This document shows, one piece after another, positions 14,203 through 23,188 of a DNA stretch of 27,212 nt. Both the position numbers and the translations under genes were made by a program. Numbering within the stretch: position 1 is the stretch's first letter; every line of letters begins with the position of its first letter. Below the pieces are notes generated by a model. That model did not search any database. It worked only from the letters and a program-made list of their open reading frames with translations, and was not told the origin of the DNA. Origin of the DNA: Rickettsiales bacterium (GTDB lineage Bacteria > Pseudomonadota > Alphaproteobacteria > Rickettsiales > Deianiraeaceae); contig CANDYN010000004.1 of NCBI GenBank assembly GCA_947424985.1, forward strand, positions 1 to 27,212, given 5' to 3'.

Positions 14203-15408
14203 ATGACAGTAAAATATTATCTCAAAAACCTGCTAAACTTGCATCACGTATACTCTTTATCGGCAATGAGGCTTGTTTTTGATCAATATATAATATACAA
14301 TTATTTAATTTCAAAATTTGATATAAGTTTGTTAAAAATAGTTGACATATTTACAATAAATGCATTTTTATATGGATTTTTTACAGTCTTCTCCGGATTT
14401 TTATTTGATAAATATGGAGCAAAAGTTGTTTTTTTCATCTCGCACATTGCCCATATACTTTCCTACGTTACGCTTATTTTTGCATTTTCAAATCCAAATT
14501 TGATACTGTTATTTTTATTACTTGATACAGCTCAAGGAAGTTTTATCGTTGGAAAATACGAGGCGTCAATATATCAAAATGTTGTCAATAAACTTGATTC
14601 TAGCGGAAATGAGTTTCCAAAGTTTTTGGCTATTTTTTATTCTATTGGAGATATAATCAAATCCATTAATCCACTTTTAACAAGTATTTTATTTATAATT
14701 CCACATAAATATATGACTGTCATAATCTATACATATATATTAATTCAATTTTCCGGATTTTGGATTATTTCAAAAATGGACAGCACTAAAACAAAAAATA
14801 AAAAATCTCCAAGCATCTTGAAGATAGTAAAATCAAGCTTTCTCGCTCTTAAAAATAAAGAAAAAGGAAGTAAAGTTTACATATTTTCAATTTTTGCCTC
14901 CTTGATGTACATATATAAAGAAATTTTTACAATATCAAGTAAACTTTTCCCACAATTACAACAAACAAACATGGCTGCCTTTAAATCATTTTATCACTTA
15001 GCCATGTCAATTGGATGCATTGCCGGGATTTTGATATCAAAGCATATTATAAAAAAATACAGAAATGCAATAATATACAAAGTACCATTGATTGTTTTAA
15101 CGATTTTACTTACGGGTGCTTTGTTTGAAAATAGTACAATTATTATGTATTCAATATGCCTTGCAGCACTTACTTTTTGTATATTTGAAATCACAACAGA
15201 CGGACAAATTGATAAGAGTTTGAATCAAGATATACTTGGAACAATAAATTCTTCAATGTGGTTCCTTGCTTCACTTATCGGGTTTTTCTTTTCATTTTTT
15301 GTTAGCATTATCTCAAGATTTACAGATTCACACTTAATTTTATCTATTCCCTTTTCGATGTATATTATTGGTATCTTAATCTGCTATCGAAGAAGTGAGG
15401 AGCTCTAA
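14203..15408 (+). CDS. Major facilitator superfamily transporter, substrate unknown
   Basis: This 401-residue hydrophobic protein has about 12 predicted membrane segments. The first cytoplasmic loop has the MFS motif A pattern in G-F-L-F-D-K-Y-G-A-K-V-V-F (G-x-x-x-D-x-x-G-x-K), following the second membrane segment. A basic central loop (around S-T-K-T-K-N-K-K-S-P) separates the two six-helix halves. Nothing in the sequence fixes the substrate. Intracellular alphaproteobacteria carry many MFS carriers for host metabolites, so an uptake or exchange role is plausible but only an inference. Transcribed divergently from rplC; its 3' end overlaps the convergent puuD-like gene by 4 bases. Confidence 0.85.
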   Translation: MTVKYYLKNLLNLHHVYSLSAMRLVFDQYIIYNYLISKFDISLLKIVDIFTINAFLYGFFTVFSGFLFDKYGAKVVFFISHIAHILSYVTLIFAFSNPNLILLFLLLDTAQGSFIVGKYEASIYQNVVNKLDSSGNEFPKFLAIFYSIGDIIKSINPLLTSILFIIPHKYMTVIIYTYILIQFSGFWIISKMDSTKTKNKKSPSILKIVKSSFLALKNKEKGSKVYIFSIFASLMYIYKEIFTISSKLFPQLQQTNMAAFKSFYHLAMSIGCIAGILISKHIIKKYRNAIIYKVPLIVLTILLTGALFENSTIIMYSICLAALTFCIFEITTDGQIDKSLNQDILGTINSSMWFLASLIGFFFSFFVSIISRFTDSHLILSIPFSMYIIGILICYRRSEEL

Positions 15409-16130
15409 AAAGCAACTGATCTTGCAAAATATTCAAAAATATCCTCATCAAGTCGTGAAATATCAAATTCCGGATGCCACTGAACTCCAAGGGCAAATTT
15501 TTTACCTCTAACTTCAATTGCTTCAATAATTCCATCTTCTTTAGAAAATGCGGATACAACGAGATCTTGTCCCAATCTATCAACCGCCTGAGCATGAGAT
15601 GTATTTACCTTTGCAGTATTTTTTGTTGATATTTTCGATAAAAGCGTTAATTCCTCTATTTTTATCTCATGTTCCCACCTATGTATATCGTTCAATTTCG
15701 ATCTATGGTCTTTACTGTCTGGAATTTGTTTTAAAATATTTTGATACAAAGTCCCACCAAGGGCAACATTTATAACTTGCATACCGCCGCAAATTCCAAG
15801 AATTGGTTTATCATTTTCAATAAAATGTTTTGCAATTTTGGACTCAAAGTTATATCTCGAATGGCAAATATCTTCATTTTTTACGCTCTCGTGTAAAGCT
15901 TGACCATATATTTTGGGATCTATATGCCCCCTATTCCCGGATAATATAACTCCATCGCACATTTTACAATAATCTTCGATAGAATCTTCCATTCTATGCG
16001 GTAAAAAAACTATTGCAATATTGTATTTTTTAAATATTTTTGCAAAATTTTCTACCAAAATACCATTGATCGCATAAAATTTATCAATTCCAATCGTATT
16101 TTCATTCATAGTTACTCCTATAATTTTCAT
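15405..16130 (-). CDS. Class I glutamine amidotransferase-like peptidase C26 (PuuD-like)
   Basis: The protein (241 residues) belongs to the family of gamma-glutamyl-gamma-aminobutyrate hydrolases. The catalytic cysteine lies in G-I-C-G-G-M-Q-V-I-N-V-A-L-G-G, and the His-Glu of the triad in Q-W-H-P-E-F. The substrate-region motifs D-G-V-I-L-S-G-N-R-G-H-I-D-P and V-N-T-S-H-A-Q-A-V-D are also present. PuuD cleaves gamma-glutamyl-GABA in putrescine breakdown; none of the other puu genes is here, so the real substrate may be another gamma-glutamyl compound or a cell-wall peptide. Its ATG overlaps the mrpD-like stop codon (ATGA), so it is the last gene of that operon. Confidence 0.87.
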   Translation of the reverse strand: MKIIGVTMNENTIGIDKFYAINGILVENFAKIFKKYNIAIVFLPHRMEDSIEDYCKMCDGVILSGNRGHIDPKIYGQALHESVKNEDICHSRYNFESKIAKHFIENDKPILGICGGMQVINVALGGTLYQNILKQIPDSKDHRSKLNDIHRWEHEIKIEELTLLSKISTKNTAKVNTSHAQAVDRLGQDLVVSAFSKEDGIIEAIEVRGKKFALGVQWHPEFDISRLDEDIFEYFARSVAF

Positions 16131-17641
16131 ACAATGTTAAATGAAGAATAGTTCAAAATATACTGGGTTGTGAGTTGTAAATATTGGTTAAATGGCTTTA
16201 TAAAAGGAATTACTATAATAAAACATGCAATTAGAACAAATATTAGCCTTTCGTATGACCTTGTTTGAACCCTATGAAATTCGACTTCCGTAGCAACACC
16301 GGGTTTATTTCCAATAATAACACCCTCAACAATTCTAAAAATATATATAAGGCTTAAAATCGATGATATTATTATTGCAAGCAATGCAACTATTTTCACT
16401 TCAGAAACAAACCCAACTATCATATAAATTTTAGCGATAAAACCGATCGTCAAGGGCAATCCAGCGAGATTTAAAAGAGCTATTACTATTGGCATTCTTA
16501 CGCCGGAAAAATCAAAACGACCAATTGAATCAACCGGAACGGCACCCAAGCTTGAAGCATATGTCATCCTTTGATAAATTCTAAGTATTGCAACTTTTGA
16601 AATACCATTTGCAAACATTTGCATAATAGCACCCGTAAAAACTATACTATTGTCAGACAAAAAACCTATCATAAGATATCCGCACTGAGCAATTGAAGAG
16701 TATCCCAAGATTTCCGAAAAAGTTTTACACTTTATTGCCTTAAACGAAGCAAAAATAATCGATAAAATCGATATCATGGTCAAAATTCCAAGCAAATAAT
16801 TAGTTGAAGATGTTAAAAATTGCATTCCATACATCATATACAAAAGCTTTACAATCATAGCTATTGCTGCAGATGATACTCCATAAGTAAAAATTGCCAA
16901 AGTGCTTGGGCTTGACGTTTTAAACATTTGAACATACCAGCTGTGAAATGGAAAAATCCCGCTTTTTATCAAAAATCCAAAAATACAAAAAATTGCCGAA
17001 TAATTTATTAAATCTCCATAGACCGTCATATCCGTCGTTAATTTAAAGATTTCAGAAATATTTAAAGTTCCAAAATTGGCATACGTAAATCCAATCCCAA
17101 GTAATATAAATGCACTTGCAACGGCGCCTATCATCAAATAATCAAAAGCTCCAAAATAGCTATTTTTATTCCATTTATTAACAGCTAAAATATAACTCGC
17201 AATTGAAGATATCTCAAGAAAAACATACATATTAAATAAATCGTCTGTCATGAGCATTCCAACAACCCCGGCAATTAAAATATTCACAAAGCCAACCTTT
17301 GGAACATCAATAGATTTTACGTCGTTTTTTACATTTTGCAAAAGCGTATTTAGGAGATGCAAAAAAGACGTCATGAAAATAATCAAAGCTGAGAAATTAT
17401 CAAGTTTAAATCTAATTCCGATAATATGATCAAATCCACCAAGATTATAATAAAATTCTGTTGAATATTTTCTAATACAAAAAGTTAAAAGACAGGAAAA
17501 TGTAAACAAGAAAAAGGCTGAAGATATATTTAAAAATCTACAAAGCAAAGCGGATTTGTTAAAAATAAACATTAAAAGCCCAGAAAATATAGGAAAGATA
17601 ACAATATACGGAATCAATTCCTGAACTATTTTTTGTATCAT
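16127..17641 (-). CDS. mrpD: MrpD/NuoM-family proton-conducting membrane subunit (cation/proton antiporter subunit D-like)
   Basis: A 504-residue protein of about 14 membrane helices from the family shared by complex I antiporter-like subunits and Mrp antiporters. The segment M-T-D-D-L-F-N-M-Y-V-F-L-E-I-S-S matches the MrpD pattern D-L-F-N-L-F-V-F-F-E and carries the conserved membrane glutamate. F-L-I-K-S-G-I-F-P-F-H-S-W supplies the conserved lysine of helix 7. Other Mrp subunits are absent from the window, so it may assemble with subunits encoded elsewhere or serve in a reduced complex. Overlaps puuD by 4 bases and follows the lipoprotein gene after 3 bases. NuoM or a second NuoN is the alternative. 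Confidence 0.82.
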   Translation of the reverse strand: MIQKIVQELIPYIVIFPIFSGLLMFIFNKSALLCRFLNISSAFFLFTFSCLLTFCIRKYSTEFYYNLGGFDHIIGIRFKLDNFSALIIFMTSFLHLLNTLLQNVKNDVKSIDVPKVGFVNILIAGVVGMLMTDDLFNMYVFLEISSIASYILAVNKWNKNSYFGAFDYLMIGAVASAFILLGIGFTYANFGTLNISEIFKLTTDMTVYGDLINYSAIFCIFGFLIKSGIFPFHSWYVQMFKTSSPSTLAIFTYGVSSAAIAMIVKLLYMMYGMQFLTSSTNYLLGILTMISILSIIFASFKAIKCKTFSEILGYSSIAQCGYLMIGFLSDNSIVFTGAIMQMFANGISKVAILRIYQRMTYASSLGAVPVDSIGRFDFSGVRMPIVIALLNLAGLPLTIGFIAKIYMIVGFVSEVKIVALLAIIISSILSLIYIFRIVEGVIIGNKPGVATEVEFHRVQTRSYERLIFVLIACFIIVIPFIKPFNQYLQLTTQYILNYSSFNIV

Positions 17642-17644
17642 AAT

Positions 17645-18334
17645 TTAATAAACAACACGAAGATTATAATACCCAACTTTAAGCCCCAAATTTGCAACAG
17701 TATAGGCAGTTGCTTTGTCAAGTTTCTCAGATTTCACAACAAATATATCGGAAGATTTTTCAACAAAAAACTTTGTACCCGTATATCTTGTTGCTGAAAT
17801 AGCATGAACCAATGCATCTTGCTCAGAAGAGTATTCCCCGAGAAAAACTGATCTTTGTGCTGATTTTTTGGAAGTATTTGCAGCTAATTGTGATATATTC
17901 TCGGTTTCACCAATTTTTTGATATAAATGTTCATTACTCTTGATATTAAACTTGTCTTTTTTGTTATTTTTTACTTTATATTCAATTTTTTCAAAATCAC
18001 TACTGCCACCCTCCTGCTTTAGAACCATATTGTTTTCTTGCAATATTTTATCTGACTGCAATGGTAAATTGCTATCCATATCAAGCAAAACACTTCCATG
18101 CCTTGCAAACATATTTCTTCTTGGCTGCTGTCCGGTAAAAATTGATGTTTTGCCTAATATTTGACCTTGGGGTGTTGCATTATCCGATATTAAATTACTA
18201 TTTGTATTTGATGCAAGAAAAACCCTATTACTTTCCGGAACCTTTTTTGACATTTTAATTGCCACTTTTCTCTCACGAGTTACGCATGACGTAATAAAAA
18301 AAATAGCTAATAATGTAAGAAGTGTTCGATTCAT
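17645..18334 (-). CDS. Lipoprotein with a SPOR-like C-terminal domain
   Basis: I start the gene at the ATG at 18334, 2 bases after the permease stop; a longer frame to 18406 would overlap that gene by 70 bases and bury the signal. From this start (229 residues) there is a clear lipoprotein signal, a hydrophobic run then F-I-T-S-C with the lipidated cysteine at residue 17. The middle (about 30-150) is polar and low complexity. The last ~70 residues, starting S-V-F-L-G-E-Y-S-S-E-Q-D-A, resemble a SPOR domain, which binds denuded peptidoglycan at division sites. The SPOR match is by pattern only. Unusual company for NuoN and MrpD-like subunits. Confidence 0.7.
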   Translation of the reverse strand: MNRTLLTLLAIFFITSCVTRERKVAIKMSKKVPESNRVFLASNTNSNLISDNATPQGQILGKTSIFTGQQPRRNMFARHGSVLLDMDSNLPLQSDKILQENNMVLKQEGGSSDFEKIEYKVKNNKKDKFNIKSNEHLYQKIGETENISQLAANTSKKSAQRSVFLGEYSSEQDALVHAISATRYTGTKFFVEKSSDIFVVKSEKLDKATAYTVANLGLKVGYYNLRVVY

Positions 18335-18336
18335 AC

Positions 18337-19101
18337 TCAATATATCAAAAATATTAACATGAAAAATAATATCAAAACAAGCGTCATTAACAAAGAGAAA
18401 TAGCAATTAAAATAAATTGCAACGAAATATGTAAAAAATAATAATAAAATGGCCATTAAAAATGACAAAATCATCATCTGCCTTGGATTTTTCGCAATTT
18501 TCCTTGCAATTAATGGAATAAAAATAAGCGGAAAACTTGCACATAATATTCCAACTGATCGTGATAAATAAATTATAGCAAAAAACTCCAAAATTTTAAT
18601 CCAGAATGATTGAAATATCCAAAAATTTCTTTTGTAAATCGATGCAATAACAATTTTCTTTAAATTTATAAAATATAAAACTGCCAAAGAAAACGAAACC
18701 AAGAATAATAAAACCGCATCAAACCTTGAAGTTAAAAATATATCACCAATTAAATATCGTGATAGATTTTGTGATCCATTTTGTAATATTTCTATCGCAA
18801 AACCCGCAACCATAATAAATATTCCACTTGTTGATATAGCCTCATTCCTAGAAAGCTTTGCCTTTAAAAATAAATTCAAAACAACAGTTAAAAACAAAGA
18901 CGAGAGCAGCGCTGAGAACGAAAAATTAATCAATAAAACCGATGAAAGTGAAATCGCCAAAACTGAAGAGTGCGACGCTGAGTGAATTATATTTGATTTT
19001 TCGCGCCAAGTTAAAATAAGTCCGGACGAAGCAATTAAAAAAGATATTGCAAAAAATAGTAATATTATATCAAAATTTAACCAAGTTAATAAAAAATTCA
19101 C
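18337..19101 (-). CDS. znuB: Metal ABC transporter permease, ZnuB-like (ABC-3 family)
   Basis: A 254-residue integral membrane protein of about eight helices. The early S-G-L-I-L-T-W-R-E-K-S-N-I-I-H-S-A-S-H-S segment corresponds to the family stretch W-R-R-M-x-x-x-G-D-x-x-x-H-A. The central G-I-F-I-M-V-A-G-F-A-I-E and Y-L-I-G-D-I-F-L-T-S-R match the conserved zinc/manganese permease core (G-D-I-L). ZnuB exchanges metal across the inner membrane with ZnuA (binding protein) and ZnuC (ATPase); neither is adjacent, and in Rickettsiales these genes are often separated. Starts 6 bases after nuoN. Confidence 0.83.
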   Translation of the reverse strand: MNFLLTWLNFDIILLFFAISFLIASSGLILTWREKSNIIHSASHSSVLAISLSSVLLINFSFSALLSSLFLTVVLNLFLKAKLSRNEAISTSGIFIMVAGFAIEILQNGSQNLSRYLIGDIFLTSRFDAVLLFLVSFSLAVLYFINLKKIVIASIYKRNFWIFQSFWIKILEFFAIIYLSRSVGILCASFPLIFIPLIARKIAKNPRQMMILSFLMAILLLFFTYFVAIYFNCYFSLLMTLVLILFFMLIFLIY

Positions 19102-19107
19102 AATTTT

Positions 19108-20505
19108 TTATAAAACAAAAAGACCGGCAATTAAAAACATAGTTAAGCAAATTGATGCAACAATTGACACGTTATAAGCAAGTTTTGAACCAGAAAACTG
19201 ACCTATTTTTTCTTTCAAAATAAACTTTGACGGTAAATTAAAATAATAAAAAGACCCCAGAATACTTGAAAAAAGCATAGCTGCAATATAAAATTTAGAC
19301 GTTATAGTTCCAACATCAATCGCTTGTTTTATGAAATAAAATTTTGCAAAAAATCCAAGCAAAGGCGGGATTGAAGCAAGCGACAAAATGCCAATCATGA
19401 TTTGAATATAGAAAAATTCATTAAAAACAAAATTGTCGCTGCCCAATTCCATTTTCTCTACATCGTTTTTAAATAAAAATACACAAGATATAGCTATAAT
19501 ACATGAAACGCAGATATAAGACAAGATGTAAATAATTAAATTATGATAAATTGATGACGATAAAACGCTCGAGCGAACAATAATGCAATAACAGAAAATT
19601 ATCGCTACAGTAACGCTTGAACTATATGCCAAAAGACGCTTTAAACATTTTTGCGAAAGAAGTCTTACCGAGGCAAAGACAATGCCCAAAATTAAAAAAA
19701 TAGCCAATTTGTCGCAAACATTTTGACTTACATATATTCTCTGAAAATTTATCAATTTAAAAACACACACCAATATTCCAATTTTTGGTAACGTATTTAT
19801 CGCATTTAAAATCGAAATTCTTGAACCCGAATAAGCATCTGCTATCCAATTCTGGAAAGGAAAAACGCCCATTTTCATAAAAATTGCAACAAATATTAAT
19901 AAAATTCCAACGTCATAAAGGTTATCCAGTTTTAAAGTTTCAATATTCGCACTATAAATCGTCAAAACTTCAAAATTTCCTAACTTAAAATAAAGCATCG
20001 CAAGTCCCAAAAGAAACATTATGGAGCCAAGAGACGATAAAATTATATACTTCATTCCAGCCTCTCCCGAGTTTTTATGCCTAAAGCTACCCGCAATCAA
20101 AACGACGGAAATCGCAGAAATTAATTCTAAGAGAATGTAAATTTTTAAAAAATTACCGGAACCAAAAGATAATTCAGAAGAGGCAATTCCAAGTAGGGAT
20201 ATAAGAAAATATACCTCATATTTCTCAATTTTAAAAACTTTCTTTTCACAAAAAACGCAAATTAAAGCAAAAATCGTACAAACATATATCGATAAACTTG
20301 CTATATTTGGTGCAAAAAAATTGATTTTAAGTACCCCTATATCGATTATATGGTTGAAGTTTAATATTTTGAAAACAATTGGTATTAAAAAAATAGCTAT
20401 CGAAAAGAAAAATGACATAATAGCCTTTTTGTTTCCAAAAAAAGATGAAAAACCTAATGAAAATATCGCTAAAATCGATAAAAATATGTCAAAGGATAAG
20501 ATCAT
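19108..20505 (-). CDS. nuoN: NADH-quinone oxidoreductase subunit N (or NuoN-like paralogue)
   Basis: This 465-residue, ~14-helix protein matches the membrane-arm subunit N of complex I, which pumps protons during NADH oxidation. The helix-5 region has Y-I-L-L-E-L-I-S-A-I-S with the conserved glutamate. F-M-K-M-G-V-F-P-F-Q-N-W-I-A-D-A-Y provides the conserved lysine and the family's F-P-F-x-x-W pattern. K-R-L-L-A-Y-S-S-S is the typical helix-8/9 block, and P-P-L-L-G-F-F-A-K-F lies near helix 12. No other nuo gene is adjacent. It opens the operon running to puuD and may have its own promoter in the 76-bp gap after bioA. Confidence 0.88.
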   Translation of the reverse strand: MILSFDIFLSILAIFSLGFSSFFGNKKAIMSFFFSIAIFLIPIVFKILNFNHIIDIGVLKINFFAPNIASLSIYVCTIFALICVFCEKKVFKIEKYEVYFLISLLGIASSELSFGSGNFLKIYILLELISAISVVLIAGSFRHKNSGEAGMKYIILSSLGSIMFLLGLAMLYFKLGNFEVLTIYSANIETLKLDNLYDVGILLIFVAIFMKMGVFPFQNWIADAYSGSRISILNAINTLPKIGILVCVFKLINFQRIYVSQNVCDKLAIFLILGIVFASVRLLSQKCLKRLLAYSSSVTVAIIFCYCIIVRSSVLSSSIYHNLIIYILSYICVSCIIAISCVFLFKNDVEKMELGSDNFVFNEFFYIQIMIGILSLASIPPLLGFFAKFYFIKQAIDVGTITSKFYIAAMLFSSILGSFYYFNLPSKFILKEKIGQFSGSKLAYNVSIVASICLTMFLIAGLFVL

Positions 20506-20525
20506 TTTTATAAAAACTTTTACAA

Positions 20526-20554
20526 AATTTATGAAGTGTTTTAATAAAATGCAA
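20526..20554 (-). promoter_or_regulatory. Putative promoter of the nuoN-znuB-mrpD operon
   Basis: On the minus strand TTGCAT (20554-20549) and TAAATT (20531-20526) are 17 bp apart in the gap between the end of bioA and nuoN. Both hexamers match consensus at four or more positions. This suggests that the respiratory/transport genes are transcribed separately from the biotin genes, though read-through is possible as no terminator hairpin is seen. Confidence 0.35.
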
Positions 20555-20581
20555 GACTTTTTTACGCTTTATATCAAATAT

Positions 20582-21871
20582 CTATTTTATGAATATTTGA
20601 TCGAGAATCTCCAGTGTTTTTGTAAAAGATTCTTCCAAGACTTCGTTTGTAATGCAATAAGGAGGTAAAAAATATACGTTATTGCCGATTGGACGTAGAT
20701 TTAAACCATGTTTTAAAAATTCTTTTTTCATCAAACGTGAAATATTTGAGCCGTATTTTTCATCATCCTTTACTGAAAATGCAAAAATAGTACCCTTGGA
20801 TCTAAGTTTTTCGATATACTTTCTATTGCTTATTTCCGGTAAAAAACTTTTGTATGTTTTTTCAATATTTGCTATATTGGAAGTGGTTTTTTCATCAAGT
20901 AAAATATCCAAAGATGCGTTAGCCGCGGCTAGTGCAATTGGATTTGCCGTATATGAATGTCCATGAAGAAAAGTTTTTTCAATTAATGTAGACACAAAAG
21001 CCTCATGTACAAAGGATTTTACGCAAGTCAAGGCAAGAGGCAAAACGCCCCCGGTAATTCCCTTTGAAAGACATAAAATATCCGGAGAATTTTGTAAATA
21101 TTTATATGCAAAAAGCCGACCGGTTCTGAAAAATCCTGTCATGACTTCATCAAAAATTACCATTATTTTTTCATCATTGCAAATTTTGATAACTTCATCT
21201 AAAAATTGCGGTAAACACATTTTCATTCCAGCTGATCCTTGAAATATAGGCTCAACAACTATTGCGCAAACCTTGTTTTTATTACGCAAAATTGCATTTT
21301 TTAGTTGCACAACGCTCACGTCTTCCTTGGTTTTTGCAAGATCGTCACCTTCCCAAGTTGCCGGATAATCAATAAACTCAAATTTCGGCATCCAATCAAA
21401 AAATGGATCATAAAAACCGGAGTTTTTCCCGATTGACATTGCCCCAAGCGTATCTCCGTGATATCCACCGTTAAAAGATATTATAACATTCCTATCATCT
21501 CCGATATTTTTAAAATATTGCTTTGCCATTTTAATCGCAGATTCCATTGCAGTTGAACCGTTATCTGAAAAGAAAAATTTACCAAAAATTCCATCTGTTG
21601 CAACATCGATTTTTTTAACAAAATCCTCAGCCTGTGGGTGAGAAAAATCAGCAAACATTACATGATCAAGTTCGACTGCCTGTTTTGCGATTGCATTGAC
21701 GATTTTTTCATTTGAATGTCCATGTAAATTTATCCACCAGGACGAAATTAAATCAATATATTCCTTTCCATTGATATCATATAAAAACTCATTTTTTGCA
21801 GATTTTATTGTAATCTTTTCAGGCTCCAAAGCTTGCTGACAAAATGGAAACCAAATTTTTTCATGACTCAT
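20582..21871 (-). CDS. bioA: Adenosylmethionine-8-amino-7-oxononanoate aminotransferase
   Basis: BioA transfers an amino group from S-adenosylmethionine to KAPA, giving DAPA, the third step of biotin ring assembly. From the ATG at 21871 (429 residues) the protein begins M-S-H-E-K-I-W-F-P-F. It has the BioA-specific S-S-W-W-I-N-L-H-G-H near residues 43-52, G-G-Y-H-G-D-T near 135-141 and F-D-E-V-M-T-G-F near 240-247. The PLP-binding lysine is Lys270 in L-C-L-S-K-G-I-T-G-G. An ATG at 21901 would extend the protein by 10 residues over bioD; I prefer the shorter form, which overlaps bioD by 11 bases. Last gene of the biotin operon. Confidence 0.96.
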   Translation of the reverse strand: MSHEKIWFPFCQQALEPEKITIKSAKNEFLYDINGKEYIDLISSWWINLHGHSNEKIVNAIAKQAVELDHVMFADFSHPQAEDFVKKIDVATDGIFGKFFFSDNGSTAMESAIKMAKQYFKNIGDDRNVIISFNGGYHGDTLGAMSIGKNSGFYDPFFDWMPKFEFIDYPATWEGDDLAKTKEDVSVVQLKNAILRNKNKVCAIVVEPIFQGSAGMKMCLPQFLDEVIKICNDEKIMVIFDEVMTGFFRTGRLFAYKYLQNSPDILCLSKGITGGVLPLALTCVKSFVHEAFVSTLIEKTFLHGHSYTANPIALAAANASLDILLDEKTTSNIANIEKTYKSFLPEISNRKYIEKLRSKGTIFAFSVKDDEKYGSNISRLMKKEFLKHGLNLRPIGNNVYFLPPYCITNEVLEESFTKTLEILDQIFIK

Positions 21872-22472
21872 AAATTTTAATAATAATATTTTCAATTTCA
21901 TTATCCGAAAAGCTAAATAAATTCGGTATTTTTGCGATAATTTTACAATTCGAAAGTCTTGTTATTTCATTTGCAATATTTTCATAAAAAGTTCCGTTAA
22001 AAACCAAACCGACAATTGGAATATTGCGAGACTTTATTGCAAAAATTGTAAGAAGAGTTTGGCTTATCGATCCAAGTTTACAATTCGTAACAATTATTGC
22101 TCTGGTATTTGATTTTTCAAGCAAATCAAGCATTAAAAAATTATCGTAAATCGGAACCATAATACCGCCCGCCCCTTCGATTAAAATATTCTCATCATCT
22201 GGTATAAAAATATCATTAAAACTCAACTTAGAGCCTGCTTTTAATGCGGCTAGGCTAGGCGCTTCCGGTGCGGGGAAATTTATTCGCGTTGGAATGGTTG
22301 TGACGCCAAATTTTTTTACAAAACCCTCATCAGATGTAAACATTGAACCTGTTTGAATAGGTTTGTAATATGTTAAATTTAGTTTTTTACAAAGAATCAT
22401 GGATGTAAGTGTTTTCCCAATTCCGGTTCCAATTCCTGTTATAAAATATCGATTATTGCTAGATTTTATCAT
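21861..22472 (-). CDS. bioD: Dethiobiotin synthetase
   Basis: BioD uses ATP and CO2 to close the ureido ring of dethiobiotin. The 203 residues contain the P-loop G-I-G-T-G-I-G-K-T at 13-21, Y-Y-K-P-I-Q-T-G with the catalytic lysine near 37, and I-E-G-A-G-G-I-M-V-P near 98-107, all diagnostic. The start overlaps the bioC stop as ATGA (22469-22472), a sign of translational coupling. Confidence 0.96.
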   Translation of the reverse strand: MIKSSNNRYFITGIGTGIGKTLTSMILCKKLNLTYYKPIQTGSMFTSDEGFVKKFGVTTIPTRINFPAPEAPSLAALKAGSKLSFNDIFIPDDENILIEGAGGIMVPIYDNFLMLDLLEKSNTRAIIVTNCKLGSISQTLLTIFAIKSRNIPIVGLVFNGTFYENIANEITRLSNCKIIAKIPNLFSFSDNEIENIIIKIYES

Positions 22473-23188
22473 ATTTTATAAACAAATAAAACAGTGTATG
22501 AAAAATTTACTATATCTTCACACAAAAGCATTTTTTTTGTAATTGCAACGGTATTTTTTTTTGAAAAATTTTCTATTTTATATTGAGATAAAAGCTTTAT
22601 TATATCGGAAAAAGCCATAGCTTTATAAAACTTTTTTTCAACAAAATTACATTTCAAATTTTGCAAAATTTCTTCTTTTTTTGGAAAAACCAAAACTCCA
22701 TCCAGCTCAGTAAATTCGTTTATTTTCTCACGAACCTCATCCAAAGATTCAAAAAGTGGAATTGCAAAACAAAAATCCTTACCACTTTTGTCTATTTTAT
22801 TAAGAAAATTTGGCAACTTTTCTGACATCCAATGAAGCGACATAGATGCAAAAAAAATATCAAAATTTTCAAGATTACAATTTAGAATATTTTCACAAAT
22901 AAACTCTATGTTTTTTCCTAAATTTTTACTCTTTGCAATCTCCAGTGACTCCTGCGAAATATCAAGACATGAGATCTTTGACTTACTAAAAATTGGTGCG
23001 ATTTTTTCCGTTAAAAAACCTGTACCGGAACCGATTTCACAGATATTTTTATACTCTTTTTGTGTATCACGATTTTCCAAATAAACCTCATGCAAAAAAC
23101 TTGCAATGTCTCGCTGTAAAGATGATATTTTATCATATTTTTTTGCAATTTTATCAAAATTTTGTCCAATTTTATCGTAATTCATCAA
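22469..23188 (-). CDS. bioC: Malonyl-ACP O-methyltransferase
   Basis: BioC methylates malonyl-ACP so that fatty-acid enzymes can build the pimeloyl chain. The N-terminus F-D-K-I-A-K-K-Y-D is typical of BioC. The SAM-binding motif I is C-E-I-G-S-G-T-G-F-L near residues 50-59, followed by C-L-D-I-S-Q-E-S-L as motif post-I and S-M-S-L-H-W near 116-121, a BioC hallmark. Length is 239 residues. The gene begins with two consecutive ATG codons (23188 and 23185) inside the end of bioF. A pimeloyl-ACP methyl ester esterase (BioH or equivalent) would be needed to finish the pathway and is not in the window. Confidence 0.92.
   Translation of the reverse strand: MMNYDKIGQNFDKIAKKYDKISSLQRDIASFLHEVYLENRDTQKEYKNICEIGSGTGFLTEKIAPIFSKSKISCLDISQESLEIAKSKNLGKNIEFICENILNCNLENFDIFFASMSLHWMSEKLPNFLNKIDKSGKDFCFAIPLFESLDEVREKINEFTELDGVLVFPKKEEILQNLKCNFVEKKFYKAMAFSDIIKLLSQYKIENFSKKNTVAITKKMLLCEDIVNFSYTVLFVYKI

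Noticed and set aside
18335..18406. Longer start of the SPOR-like lipoprotein overlapping the permease gene
   Set aside because: It would overlap the permease by 70 bases and place the lipoprotein signal internally; the ATG at 18334 gives a proper signal and lipobox.
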